Source of the DNA: Stropharia rugosoannulata
Taxonomy: Eukaryota > Basidiomycota > Agaricomycetes > Agaricales > Strophariaceae
Assembly: GCA_028532985.1 (NCBI GenBank)
Contig: JANCIK010000003.1
Span: forward strand, 506,001 to 570,000
DNA: 64,000 bases
Reading direction: 5' to 3'
Below the pieces are notes generated by a model, which saw only the letters and a program-made list of their open reading frames with translations, did not search any database and was not told the DNA's origin. The first letter of the stretch is position 1, and each line of letters opens with the position of its first letter. Of the stretch, positions 39,711-50,380 are shown piece by piece. A program made the translations under genes and the position numbers.

Positions 39711-41281
39711 TCAGCTTTCGTCGGGTAAATCTCGATCTCTGGCAGCCTTGTAAAGGTTGATAATAATGTCATTAGCAGTGAGAGTAATGATGCTAGATGG
39801 TTGTTATGTCAGTACGAGCAAATTGCAGTAACTCTAAAACCTTACGTGTGAGGCGCAATGCGCATGAAATGCGCAGTAGATCCTGCCAACTTAAGTGAGA
39901 ATGGTCAACATAGGGAGGACAAAACACTGCCAACCTTTGTACCAGCCACGAACGCCTTCTATTTTGAATGTTTTCCATAAACAGTCAATAGGATTCTTAT
40001 ACAGAGCCCCTTTCAGTTTTCCATCCGGGCCCACAACGGTTGGCTGGTTGTACATCCTTGTGAGAGCCTATGATCGTGTGTTAGATTATTGTAATTGAAC
40101 TCAGAGCTAAGACAAACTGTGTCGGCAGGTTGCATCGCCAGGCACTATATAATACTTATGAGATTATTTGACTTGCCGGAATAGAAGAATAACGTACGAC
40201 ACATGCACCAGAAACAGTACTGCTAACCAGGAACGTCCAAGTGCTATTGGCAGGTAAAATATCATGTTTGACTAGTTGTGTCTTCGTGAAGTTATAACTC
40301 GGTAATTGTACCTAAATATCTCTTCAGGAACGTGCATGGTTTGTAACACAATGTATACTTACAGAAGACCCCATCGACGTTCTCAAAATTGCAGCATCAA
40401 TGCCGCGGACAAGTCCTCTCGCCCCCTCTGCGCGAAAGATTGTGGATAATGCATGAAATGCATTTCTATAATTGTGTTGAGCCCCGACTGGCAGGGCTGG
40501 TGAATATGCCTACGATAAACACAACATAAGATATTAGATACACGACAGGGTTTAAGGACGGTACTAACCTGCATCCGAGCTTTGATAAGAAAAAGAGGAT
40601 TCCCGAGGGAAGCTAAGTGCAATAGCAATAAGCATTACTTTTAATAGATCACATACAGCCCAATACCTCCGACCGCTCCACTGGTAGCACCTGCAAATAC
40701 TGAAGTGAACGTAATTTGCTCATCGGGGGAACGTCCAATAAATTTGTTGGTGCTTCTTCGGAAAGGCTCGTAAAATCCTGACTTATGGGCTCAGGAGATA
40801 ACATTTTACAAGGTGACTGAGATAACTCACCCAGTCTCGAGCCATTCAGTAATATCTGTAGTGAAAGTCAGGAGTTATTGCATAGTTTTGAATACTCCCC
40901 TATCTTACTTGGTATGCATACTAAGGTGTATTAGTTCATCGATGCACAACGAATATAATGAGTCACTCACAGCAGGTGGCAATCCTCTTTGCAGGCCGCG
41001 GATGCCTTCATGCTTCCATGTTTTAGCAAGCACGTCTAGTGCATTGTTATAGACCTTCTTTCCGCCTCCCTTTGTAAGTTCTCCCTGTAATTGCAGACGG
41101 GTCTTTGCCACTTCAGCTGGATTTGATACAGTCACCTAGCGGATGATGACATGTTTTCAGTACTTGGTCGCTGTTTTTAGCGCGTGGCCCGTACCGCAAT
41201 ACATGCCGCGATTCCACCACAGATGAAACCTTCCAAAGTGGTTACAGGTCTCCCCTTTGCTGGTGACGAAGTAGCGGACAT
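39711..41281 (-). CDS. mitochondrial carrier, Oac1/SLC25A34-35-like
   Basis: An inner-membrane carrier of the SLC25 family. The closest type is yeast Oac1 (oxaloacetate, sulfate, malonate), judged by the GIDAAILRT and FMRIAPHT segments; the substrate is inferred. Twelve exons on the minus strand: 41195-41281, 40971-41135, 40909-40920, 40831-40855, 40667-40777, 40569-40612, 40363-40509, 40198-40311, 40118-40144, 40067-39935, 39846-39882, 39711-39792; 327 residues. Three repeats carry the carrier signature: NPAEVAKTRLQ, GNPLFLIKARMQ and QPADTALTRMY, each followed by a G-x-x-G(L/W) element. Exon 3 is only 12 nt (encoding YAYQ), and exons of 25 and 27 nt follow, all with consensus borders. Its start is 231 bp from the divergent sorting nexin start. 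Confidence 0.93.
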
Positions 41282-41512
41282 AATTTCCCCTCGGACAGAG
41301 CCCCTCGTGGACAAGAAAATATAAAGGAGAGACGAGAGGATGGCGAGAGGCTGAGTCTGAGGCTGGTCCGAATGTGGGGAACCGACAACGGCAGGCAAGT
41401 CCGAATCCGAAGGAGTCGCGTGATCGGCTGAAACGGTGCCAAAATGGCGCGACGGCAGGACGCGACTCTTCTCCGACGCCCCTTTTGGCGACCTGCTATG
41501 CCTTAGCACGCC
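41282..41512. promoter_or_regulatory. divergent promoter region (carrier / sorting nexin)
   Basis: 231 bp between two divergent start codons must hold both promoters. A frame runs upstream of the carrier ATG in phase with it (to a GTG/ATG at 41518), but the homologous start is the ATG at 41281. Confidence 0.6.
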
Positions 41513-44500
41513 ATGCACAACCCTCTCAGCACTAGGGTCGTTGTCCTTGTTGCTCTTCTGGCCATTGTTCTCCCTTTCATTTCTCGTGCGATTTCCTCTC
41601 CATTTGTCCTATTGCTCATATCTCCCCTGATTCTTACTGCTCTCGCACTCACATACTTCGTGCTCAGCATATATCTGGCGTGGTACCTCGATTCCCGCGG
41701 CCCACGACAGCCTGTAAATTACCTACGGAAGGCTGCACGACCATTTGGTTTCTCCACACCGGCGGCCTGGCAAGCTGTTCTCACCCGTTCTCAATGGTCT
41801 CAAAACACACCGAAGGCGCTACCGCCACTATATCCCGACTCGCATGAAGTGTCCGATGCGTTGAATGATGTAATCGCACTGGCCATAAGAGATTTTGTGA
41901 CCAGCTGGTATTCTGGATTTTCGAGTTCGCCATCCTTCCCTATTGCTGTTTCTTCTGTTGTTCATGCCTCGCTTCAACAACTAAACCAGAGAGCTACCGC
42001 TATCGACCTCCCTGCTCTTATAGTCAAACGGATACTACCCAAAGTCACGGCACACGTTGATCAGTTTCGTGAATCGGAGATGGCCCTTCGAGGTGCTGGG
42101 CTTGAGCGGCGTTTGACCCAATCTGAAGAGCTGGACCTTCTACTTGCAAGCCGCTATGCTACCAAAGGTGTTAAGATCCACCCAGCAGTCGAGAACCTTT
42201 CAACGACATTCACCAGGCAAACAGAAGAGATGCATCTCAGACATATGGTCGACAAAGCTCTACCGTATATCTTACCCGTCAAAGAACGCAACAGCAAAGC
42301 GGTCAAAATCGTAGTACGAGAAATCGTTACTTGTTCGGTACTTTTTCCTATACTAGAAATGGTTGCCGATCCAGACTTCTGGAATCAGACCATTGATCAA
42401 GTGGTAAGACCCATTTTCCACGAAATAAACATAAATCTTAACAGGAGCACGTAATTTAGGCAGGAGCAGCTATTCACCAACAGTCAGAAATATTCATCAC
42501 GCAGACTAGTAGATACTCATCCCTTACAATTATAGGCAGCTAATTTCAAAAGTCCGGACGGTACTGGAGGCGCAGTCACCTCGTCATAAGAACCGAATAG
42601 CGCAGTCCAACCCTATTACACCTGGACATACGGAGAGAATAACGACTCGAACAAATGCTCGCCAATTTGAATCTTTTCTTCGCAGTCTCGGCAGTACCTC
42701 TTCATTGCTTGATGCTCGTCGGTTAAAAAATGACATCGTAGGAGAAATAAGGCGTACAAGGCTGCTTCTAGGTCCGTAATGTGCTCGCCAACATATGAAA
42801 CAAAATTAGTTGACGTAGCCTCAGCAAATCATGAAAAAGACGACTGGATTGACGGCGAAAAGACGGAAGACGTTGTCGCCTTTCTTGATCGGCTATATAC
42901 TGCAAAGCGTAAGGTCGAAGAGAGAATCGTTGTCCTCGGAGGTGAAGATAACTCCGTTAGTCGATCGTTATTTCAGCTTAAATTAGATTCACTGAACCAA
43001 CCTGTAGAGACAGATGACAATTCAAGAAGAAAGACCGAAATCCGTTTCTTTAAGAGACATACTACGAAACCCTAATTCTATATCACACTTTATGGAATTT
43101 ATGGATAGAAGGCATCGATCGCTATCCGTGCAGTTTTGGCTCACGGTCGAAAGCTTTAAAAATCCTTTAGAAAGCGTTGATTCGGACACCTCGGGCGACG
43201 AAGAAGAGATTATTCAAGACCCAGCGACATCGGTAACCGTCAAAGAGGACATATCTATGATTAACGACCTCTATTTTTTGGACGGAAAATCTCAAGCATC
43301 ATTAGCTGCAATTTCAAAAAAACATGTAGATGCTATTCGCCTGTTTGTATACGACCCCAATCCTTCAGTCGAAGCTCAACGCAAAGTCCGCCGAAGTGTA
43401 CTACGAGCTCAGAAACAGGTGGAACGAGACATGGAACAGGACTTCGAGGAGTTTGAACGATCCGATCTGTACTTTCGAGCAATTAGTGACGCTGGATTTT
43501 TGTCTGGAGGTATCCCTGATGACCCTTTTGAACCCCAGCGCGATAGCTTTCCATTGCCTGCTCGAACTCTCGAGCGTACGCCTCTTTCACCTTTTGTTCA
43601 ATCAAAACAGCATATTCAGGCTCCTCGATACGACCAAACCGCTATATTTGGCATGCAGAGGACCACCAGCTCTAGCTCAAATCGTACAACACAATCTAAG
43701 GCATCGAGCGGGTACACTCCATCAAATATTGAAGTATTGATGTCGCCTGTATCAGATCCTTCGTCTTCTCAGCCATCCCGAGCACCTCTTTTTGACGATC
43801 CTGAAGATGAAATGCAGAGAGCTGAGGAAAAACGTATGGAAGCAATCCACGCGGCCTTAACCGACATAATGGCCCTGGAAGAAGAAAATTCAAATCGTCC
43901 TACTTTGTACGAAAGGAATTCCGAGCCACTGTTTCAATCATTAAAACTTGCGCAGCGCAAGACAAGACAATCAACTCATGCCTTATTCGATGGCTCTCCT
44001 GTCGATCCTGATTTGGATGAGGTGGACGACATCGACCGTGAAGGATCCCCAGATGAACATGGTACTTTTCAGCTAGCAGCACCAGGAGATCTTCAGCTTT
44101 CCTATGAAATCTCTAGGCTTGGAGATAATATTGCAAATCTAGAAGCACAGGATGCAATGCTTGATACACTGATCAAGAAAGCTGAATTGACTGGCGACAC
44201 TCAGGAACTGCGACTATTGACTAAATCAAAGAATTCAATGACACGTGAGATACGTGAATTACGATTCCAGAAACAACAATACGAACAGCAAGAATCAGCC
44301 AATAGGTTGATATCGGACCGTACACGAGTAAGCATTGTAAATTCCACGGTAGCTGAAGAGGATGGCAAGTCCGTTGTGCGTTATCTCGTTGAAGTGCAGC
44401 AACTTGGGCCCGATGGTAGTTTTGCGTCAGGATGGGTAATTGCGCGACGTTACAATGAGTTTCATAACATGCACAACAAATTGAAGGAGCGATACATTCT

Positions 44501-45669
44501 AGTTCGCAATCTTGATTTTCCTGGCAAGAGACTTGTTACCTCGTTATCTGGAAGCTTTTTGGACTCACGGAGGACGGCTCTGGAAAAATACCTTCAAGTA
44601 TGTATGTCCTTCAAATGGATTTTTCAGTGATTATTGACATCTATTTTTAGAGCGTCATCGCAGTACCAGTTGTCTGCGAAAGCGACGAGCTCAGGACATT
44701 TTTGTCGCGCGATTCACCATTCATGGCTGCCGCTAACCAAGATATAGCAGCTTCGAAGGCGGCTATCCCCTTCTCAGGCACTAGCCTTGTGCGAAACGTC
44801 TATCGTACCGTGGCTGAGAGCATCGATGACATGTTCTTCGGGCCATCTATGCTGGATGTTATGATACAACGACTCACGCGCCAAGCTGCTGAATTCACAG
44901 GTATTGTGGGTTCCGGCGTTAATGACGAAGACTTGGTGGCACAAGCATTGAATGCGTCCGGAAAGGCGGCTTCTGAAGCAACTATGCTTAAACTGTCTGG
45001 GGATCTTAAGCCCCTGGAGGGAGAGACTAGTACATCTACATTCTCGGCGCCTATTTGCGATTTAATACTGGCGGTGTTTGAGCTGCATAAGAAAAATAAC
45101 TGGTTAAGGCGCCAGGCTATCGTTATCATTTTGCAGCAAGTCTTAGGCGGGACAATCGAGCGGTATGTTCATGTTCATTTTCTTGCGCAAGTATTTTCAT
45201 TTATTAATTATTGCTGCAGAAAAATCCGAGACTACATCAGAGCATTGCTTAGTGAAAACCGTTTGCTGTCTTACATCGGTCTTCTTCGTAATAACCTTTG
45301 GCCTGGTGGTAAGTTGAAAACACCAAGTCCGCCTCGCACAACAGAGGAGAAAATCAGAACACGGGATGAAGCTAATCGGAAGTTGTCATCTCTTGTCCCT
45401 GGTTAGTGTAGTTAGCTTGTCTCCGGGCCCAACTAATACTCCGGGCTAGACCTCGCGGCAAACATGATTGGCCGATCCAACGCTCGTCGTGGCGCTCGGA
45501 GGATTTTTGCTGTCTTGCAAAATCGTCGGCTGAACCAACACATTGCCTATACCATCGTTGACGAGGTTAGTACAGTCTATTCATTGAATATCAAACGAAC
45601 TAATTGAGCATGTAATTTTATAAGCTCTTTGTAGCACTCTTTCCGGAAACCGTTGATGATAAGTCATGA
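41513..45669 (+). CDS. MDM1: Mdm1-like sorting nexin (PXA-RGS-PX-nexin C)
   Basis: Mdm1/SNX13-type proteins sit in the ER membrane and tether it to the vacuole or endosomes through the PX domain, with roles in lipid metabolism. Nine exons: 41513-42403, 42460-42482, 42536-42771, 42810-42955, 43008-44597, 44651-45162, 45220-45401, 45450-45565, 45625-45669; 1246 residues. Two N-terminal membrane segments lie at about residues 8-26 and 28-52. A PXA domain follows (to about residue 350), then RGS (LRDILRNPNSISHFMEFM, about 435-590), a disordered acidic linker, coiled coil, PX (WVIARRYNEFHNMH) and a C-terminal nexin domain ending in LFVALFPE. Exon 4 could start 9 nt later (42819). The intron 42956-43007 (GTTAGT donor) is required to shift frame. 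Length is close to yeast Mdm1. Confidence 0.92.
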
Positions 45670-45808
45670 TTAAATTATGTCCTGCACACCAGATTGAGGA
45701 TAGACTATGTATGTCCTGTAATGACCCTCCCTATTTACACCACTTCATGATCCGAAATAATATACCCTGTACTGGCTATTTCTTGTATCATAGTTTGGTC
45801 GAGTAATG
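45670..45808. other. convergent intergenic spacer
   Basis: Only 139 bp separate the stop codons of the sorting nexin (plus) and TRM6 (minus) genes, so their 3' untranslated regions probably overlap. Confidence 0.6.
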
Positions 45809-47781
45809 TTAATTTGCACTTGAATTGGACATCGTGATATCCTCATCGGATGGTGCATTGAGAGTATATTCCTCTATAACTATTGGTGGCTGATCCTCAG
45901 ATGGTGTATTGCCGGTGTTCGCTCCATCAGTGGTAACAGATGGCTCTCGTGTTGAACTTTGTTCAGCATCCTCGTTAACTTTGGGCTTTTTCTTTTGGCG
46001 CTGCGGCCTTGGGGCTCCTTGTGCACTTGGATCGTCGTATCTGCGATAAAAATCAATCGATCATTTCTTTATAAACTCAATAGACCATACATTTTAATTG
46101 CATGACAGATGAAACCTCCGGAACCTGACATGGCCATCATGGGATGGGTGCGGCCTGGCAGAACCTATTCAACAAGGTTCAGCAGGGCTTTGCCAGATAT
46201 AAAGATTAGGGGACACAAGCCTGATAACGTCTTAACCATGATTCCGAGACGGATGGACACAAGTATTGAGGCATGTTACGCAGTTTGGCTTGTAGGTCTA
46301 CAATGATCTTTCACTTGAAGTGAACAATTAGTGTTGACAGGTTCACCAGCGCAAACATACCTGACCAAAAGGGCTGTGCACCACCAGTGAAGCTGATCCT
46401 CCAAGATATTTTCCTATTCTTTCAATGATTGAAATAGGATCATATTCGCTTGCAATAATGAGTCTAATGTAGTATTAAATTTCAAGGCCATATTACTGAA
46501 GGAAATATTAACTACTTACCCGTCAAACTCTCCAGCAAATAGTTCATCCCGAGTGTTATTAAGAAGATCCTCTACGGCTTTTCTTTTATTCAAACGGTGT
46601 CTTTGTCGGTCAGACTTGAGTTGATCCGCAGGAATGTCACTTGGAGGAAGGACTAAAAGCATGTTGGAATTGGAAAAGATGAAGTGTCAAGACTGCGATA
46701 AACATACTAGGAACATAGTCCTCTTCCGCCGTTGCCCAATTCAAGCTAATAAGCACATTGGTAATAGAAGGCGGGAAATTCATTTGAGTTAGACATGGGT
46801 ATGCAGGGGGTGAGTCGGTATGGCATATGGTGATCAACTTTCCTTCGCCTGCTTTAAGTTTAGAGAAGTACACTGAGAGGATAAATATTCATCTCACCTC
46901 CCATGCGCTCCAATATTCCAGCCACGACCACCCCAGAAGCATCGTCCACTGCTAGATACCTCCCACCAGGTCTCACATTGGCTAAATTCAGCATTTGTGA
47001 CAGAGAGTCTATGCGTATGTCGCGTAGACGGGCTTGATCTTTCAAAAACCAATATTCGCAAACATTGTAAAGTGTAGGCTCAATAGTAGAGAAGACTTTA
47101 GAGTACCTATTGATGTGTTAAAGAGAGTCATTGATTTACCAAAATGGCTTACTTTGCTTCCTTGCGCTTTTTATACTTGTCTTTGCTATATTCGGTTTTG
47201 AGAGAGTAATTGGCATGTTGCTCAATTTGCATTTTGATTATGTCCTGGTAGTCAATAAACAGTTACTTCGGTGACGGAAGTGAAAATGAGAGTGAAACGG
47301 GAAGAAGAACTGAGCTTACAGTAGCATGTACACCTGAACGTTTCAGGGCTTGTATCTCGTCCACAGTAAGAGGCTGCACAAACTCTCCGTCGTTGATGAG
47401 TTCATTGGTTGCATCCGTGTCCTCTGGTTACCTCTATTTAACAATTAAAAGCGATGAATAAAATTTATCCTACCAATTTCTTCCAGAGTCCGAGGAGGGA
47501 CGTATTGAAGCTTTTTATCTACAATTTCATAGGTCATTCCGTATGGCTGTCCGATTATTTCGTTCGCGAAAAAGGACCCAAACTTTGGGACAACTACGGT
47601 TCTATGGATAGGTCAATGGTCAAGTTCTCCCTTGTATGGCAGAGAAATCTACGCACGAATTTTTGTCCACCTTGACACTTTTTATGTCGCCCTTCGGAAG
47701 TCTAACTAACACTAGATCTCCTGGTTGAATGCCAGGATCTCTGCTCTTTTGTTCGCTTTTGGAAAGCTTGAATGTGCTCAT
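45809..47781 (-). CDS. TRM6: tRNA (adenine-58-N1)-methyltransferase non-catalytic subunit Trm6
   Basis: Trm6 (Gcd10) pairs with the catalytic Trm61 in the nucleus and helps bind tRNA for m1A58 formation, needed for initiator tRNA stability. Eleven exons: 47657-47781, 47474-47601, 47320-47423, 47153-47244, 46898-47106, 46708-46848, 46520-46652, 46361-46463, 46221-46307, 46091-46164, 45809-46040; 475 residues, normal for Trm6. Diagnostic segments: FGSFFANEIIGQPYG, SKDKYKKRKEAKY, YLAVDDASGVV, and WLRRYQVLPGRTHP near the C-terminus. The last of these crosses intron 9, whose donor is GC (CAG|GCTTGT); protein conservation across it fixes the splice. Exon 6 could also start at an earlier AG; the version given restores RMGGEGK. 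The tail is Ser/Thr/acidic. Divergent from the UCS chaperone, 161 bp between starts. Confidence 0.93.
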
Positions 47782-47942
47782 AGCTGCCGAAAGCTCCTGG
47801 TGTGGTTTGAGTTAAAGATGAAATTGTCACTCGGACGTCGGTTGCGATCAGTTTCTATTTCCGTTCCTCGACATCAATATGCACTTCGCCCGGTCATACC
47901 TCACGCATCTCCGCTGCCTTTGGGATAGCGAAACACTCCTTA
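47782..47942. promoter_or_regulatory. divergent promoter region (TRM6 / UCS chaperone)
   Basis: 161 bp between divergent start codons of two housekeeping-type genes; it must serve both. No TATA box is evident. Confidence 0.6.
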
Positions 47943-50015
47943 ATGGAGGAGCGTACTATCGATAACAAACTTAATGACATTCTCAAGAACATTCAATCCC
48001 AGTTGGGGTATAGACCTCTTCCCGAGGAAGTGGAGTGCTTAACGTCAGCTTTCCTTGCCACAGCAGCAGACGCTTCGGTCATCCGGTCTAAAGCTTATGT
48101 AGTGCTATCTGCTGTGGTACAGGGTTTCCTGAAAGACAAGGGTCAAGGCGGCTCGCGGGACGGTGTAACGGACGGTGTTGCAAATCTGTTTTGTTCAACT
48201 ATCCTCAAATGTCTGGCAGAAACGGATGAAACCCGTCTTCTGCATGGAATCACCTTCCTTACAGCCCTCTTCCAAGTTGATTCGCAATCTGCATCTGTCA
48301 TATTTGCAAAGGATGGAGTGGTAGAAAATTTAATGGACACCGTAGATCTTACGCCATCTCCTCTTCATTCTCAAGAGGTTGCCCACCTCCTCGGTCAAGC
48401 AAGTGGCCAGAAAGCGTGCCGAGCAATCATAACACCTCAAATCGTCCGCTGGCTTGAATTCAGCTCACAACAAACTGCCGACTCTGTCCTGCAAAGTGCG
48501 GCGTCGGTTGCCCTCGTTAAGTTTTCTAAAGGATCATTGTCGGATGCACCAGAAAACGGAACGCCAGATGTTACCACTTCACACAGTATCCAATTGGCCG
48601 ACCGATTAATTCCAGTAATCACAGCTGGAAATGTATCATCTCCAGTCGATGCTGTGGAAGGTCTCGCCTACCTTAGCTCCGAGCCAAAAGTCAAAGAGTT
48701 ACTATGCAAAGACCCTGCTTTCTTAAAGCGACTTTTCAGCCTTGTTCCACAACACAAAAAATCAGCTTCTAAAGGATCAATCGATGTGAATGCTACTCTG
48801 ATCTATGGTGTCACTCTCATAATATGCAATTTAACTAGTTTCCGTCCTAAGCTCACGCAAGAGCAGCAACAACTAGAAAGGCTAAAACAGATGGCAAAAG
48901 CTGGGAAAGGGGCCGAGCAGAATGATGATATGACATCTCTCTTAGACGATGATGATCATGTAAAAAATCGGATACGCATACTCATTGAATCTGGCGTCTT
49001 GCACATATTCCCATCCGCCATCACTGCAGCAGATTCGTCAGGCGTTAGAAATTCCGTCGGCAAGTCGATACTATCCATAGTCGAAGAGAAGGAGAACAGG
49101 GGAAAGGTCCTACAAGCGGGAGGTGCAAAAGTTTTACAAAGTATAATCAAGCAAGCATTATCTTCCCAAGTCCAAGGCACAAACAGCAAAGACACAAATG
49201 CCAGTCCAACTGATCTCGAGACCATACAAGCGTTAGCAAAGCTCGCAATCACCGCTGCACCTGTTCAAGTCTTTGGACCAAATGTTGGAATGATCTACGA
49301 TGCAATACGTCCACTGTCCATACTGCTTCAGCACCCATCATCATCCTTGTTACAACGTTTCGAAGCTATCATGGCTCTAACAAATCTTGCATCTCACAGC
49401 CCAGAGACGTCTGAGAAGATAGCTCGCTCAGAGGGTCTCGTTGATAAAGTAGAACTCTTACTGTTGGAAGAACATGTGCTCGTCCGTAGAGCATCGGTGG
49501 AGCTCATATGCAATCTTATAGGCGGTTCAGACATTGTTTTCGAACGTTACTCGGGAGAAAGTCTCAACTCGACGTCTAGGATCCACGTTCTTCTCGCATT
49601 GACGGATGTCGAAGATTTACCGACAAGACGCGCATCGTCCGGGGCTCTGGCTACGGTAACAGCGTCTCCGTCTGCGTGCGCGGCCCTTGTATCATTGCAA
49701 CTTGAAAAACATCGCTTCCTGGAATTAATGACTCAACTCATCGACCCTTCTTGTCTTCCAGAACGATTAGGAACGGAAGACGGAGGTCAACCTCTTGAAA
49801 GTGACGAAAGTCTTGCCCATCGTGGCGTTGTCTGCGTCGCCAACTTTTTTAAAAGTATCTCTAAACCTGAAGTTAAAGAAAAGATTATGAAAGAAGCTAC
49901 TGAATCGGGCTTGTTGCGCTCGTTATTGCAGGCTGTGAAAGGAGAAGGCATCACCAACAATCCAGCAATAGTTAACCATGCCGTCCTAGCACTGAAGGCG
50001 ATAGCCGGAAAATAA
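47943..50015 (+). CDS. CRO1: UCS-domain myosin chaperone (Cro1/She4/UNC-45 family)
   Basis: UCS proteins fold and stabilise myosin motor domains; fungal members (She4, Rng3, Cro1) act without the TPR domain of animal UNC-45. The gene is a single exon of 690 residues, with armadillo-like alpha-helical repeats throughout. The family-like features are the long helical repeat pattern, LTDVEDLPTRRASSGALATVT, and a late HRGVVCVANFFKS segment that fits the UCS groove region. It has no TPR motif at the N-terminus, as in other fungal forms. The first ATG in frame follows a stop codon closely (TAATGG). It is directly followed, 365 bp downstream on the same strand, by a class I myosin, a probable client. 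Cytosolic. Confidence 0.9.
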   Translation: MEERTIDNKLNDILKNIQSQLGYRPLPEEVECLTSAFLATAADASVIRSKAYVVLSAVVQGFLKDKGQGGSRDGVTDGVANLFCSTILKCLAETDETRLLHGITFLTALFQVDSQSASVIFAKDGVVENLMDTVDLTPSPLHSQEVAHLLGQASGQKACRAIITPQIVRWLEFSSQQTADSVLQSAASVALVKFSKGSLSDAPENGTPDVTTSHSIQLADRLIPVITAGNVSSPVDAVEGLAYLSSEPKVKELLCKDPAFLKRLFSLVPQHKKSASKGSIDVNATLIYGVTLIICNLTSFRPKLTQEQQQLERLKQMAKAGKGAEQNDDMTSLLDDDDHVKNRIRILIESGVLHIFPSAITAADSSGVRNSVGKSILSIVEEKENRGKVLQAGGAKVLQSIIKQALSSQVQGTNSKDTNASPTDLETIQALAKLAITAAPVQVFGPNVGMIYDAIRPLSILLQHPSSSLLQRFEAIMALTNLASHSPETSEKIARSEGLVDKVELLLLEEHVLVRRASVELICNLIGGSDIVFERYSGESLNSTSRIHVLLALTDVEDLPTRRASSGALATVTASPSACAALVSLQLEKHRFLELMTQLIDPSCLPERLGTEDGGQPLESDESLAHRGVVCVANFFKSISKPEVKEKIMKEATESGLLRSLLQAVKGEGITNNPAIVNHAVLALKAIAGK

Positions 50016-50380
50016 AATAAAAAAACAAATAATGCTTCTGTAAAATATGGACGTTACTGTAGTTTGTGTATATATAATAATTACAACGTATGGTCATTCG
50101 TCTAGAACGTTACCATTTGCTTTGGTTGTGAGTAAACGTAGTTAGGAACCAGGTTGGGACCAGGGTCCATTGCCTTGACCAGTCCCATTCGGAAGAAGCC
50201 GAGCGCTTGATTCCCGACATACTAGCGGCTAATAGCGGTCTCCCCTTGACATTACAGCTACATACTTAGTCTTCTCTTACAATAATCTTTGCTGGCCAAC
50301 ATCTCTATTTAACACAGGTACAAGGCCTTCGAGTGGTCATCCCATACCATACTTGAGAACGGGGAAAACCTGCTGCAGCA
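50016..50380. other. intergenic (myosin I promoter)
   Basis: 365 bp between the chaperone stop and the myosin ATG. It contains AT-rich 3' flank, then pyrimidine-containing sequence; no TATA box is clear and no gene is seen. Confidence 0.6.
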
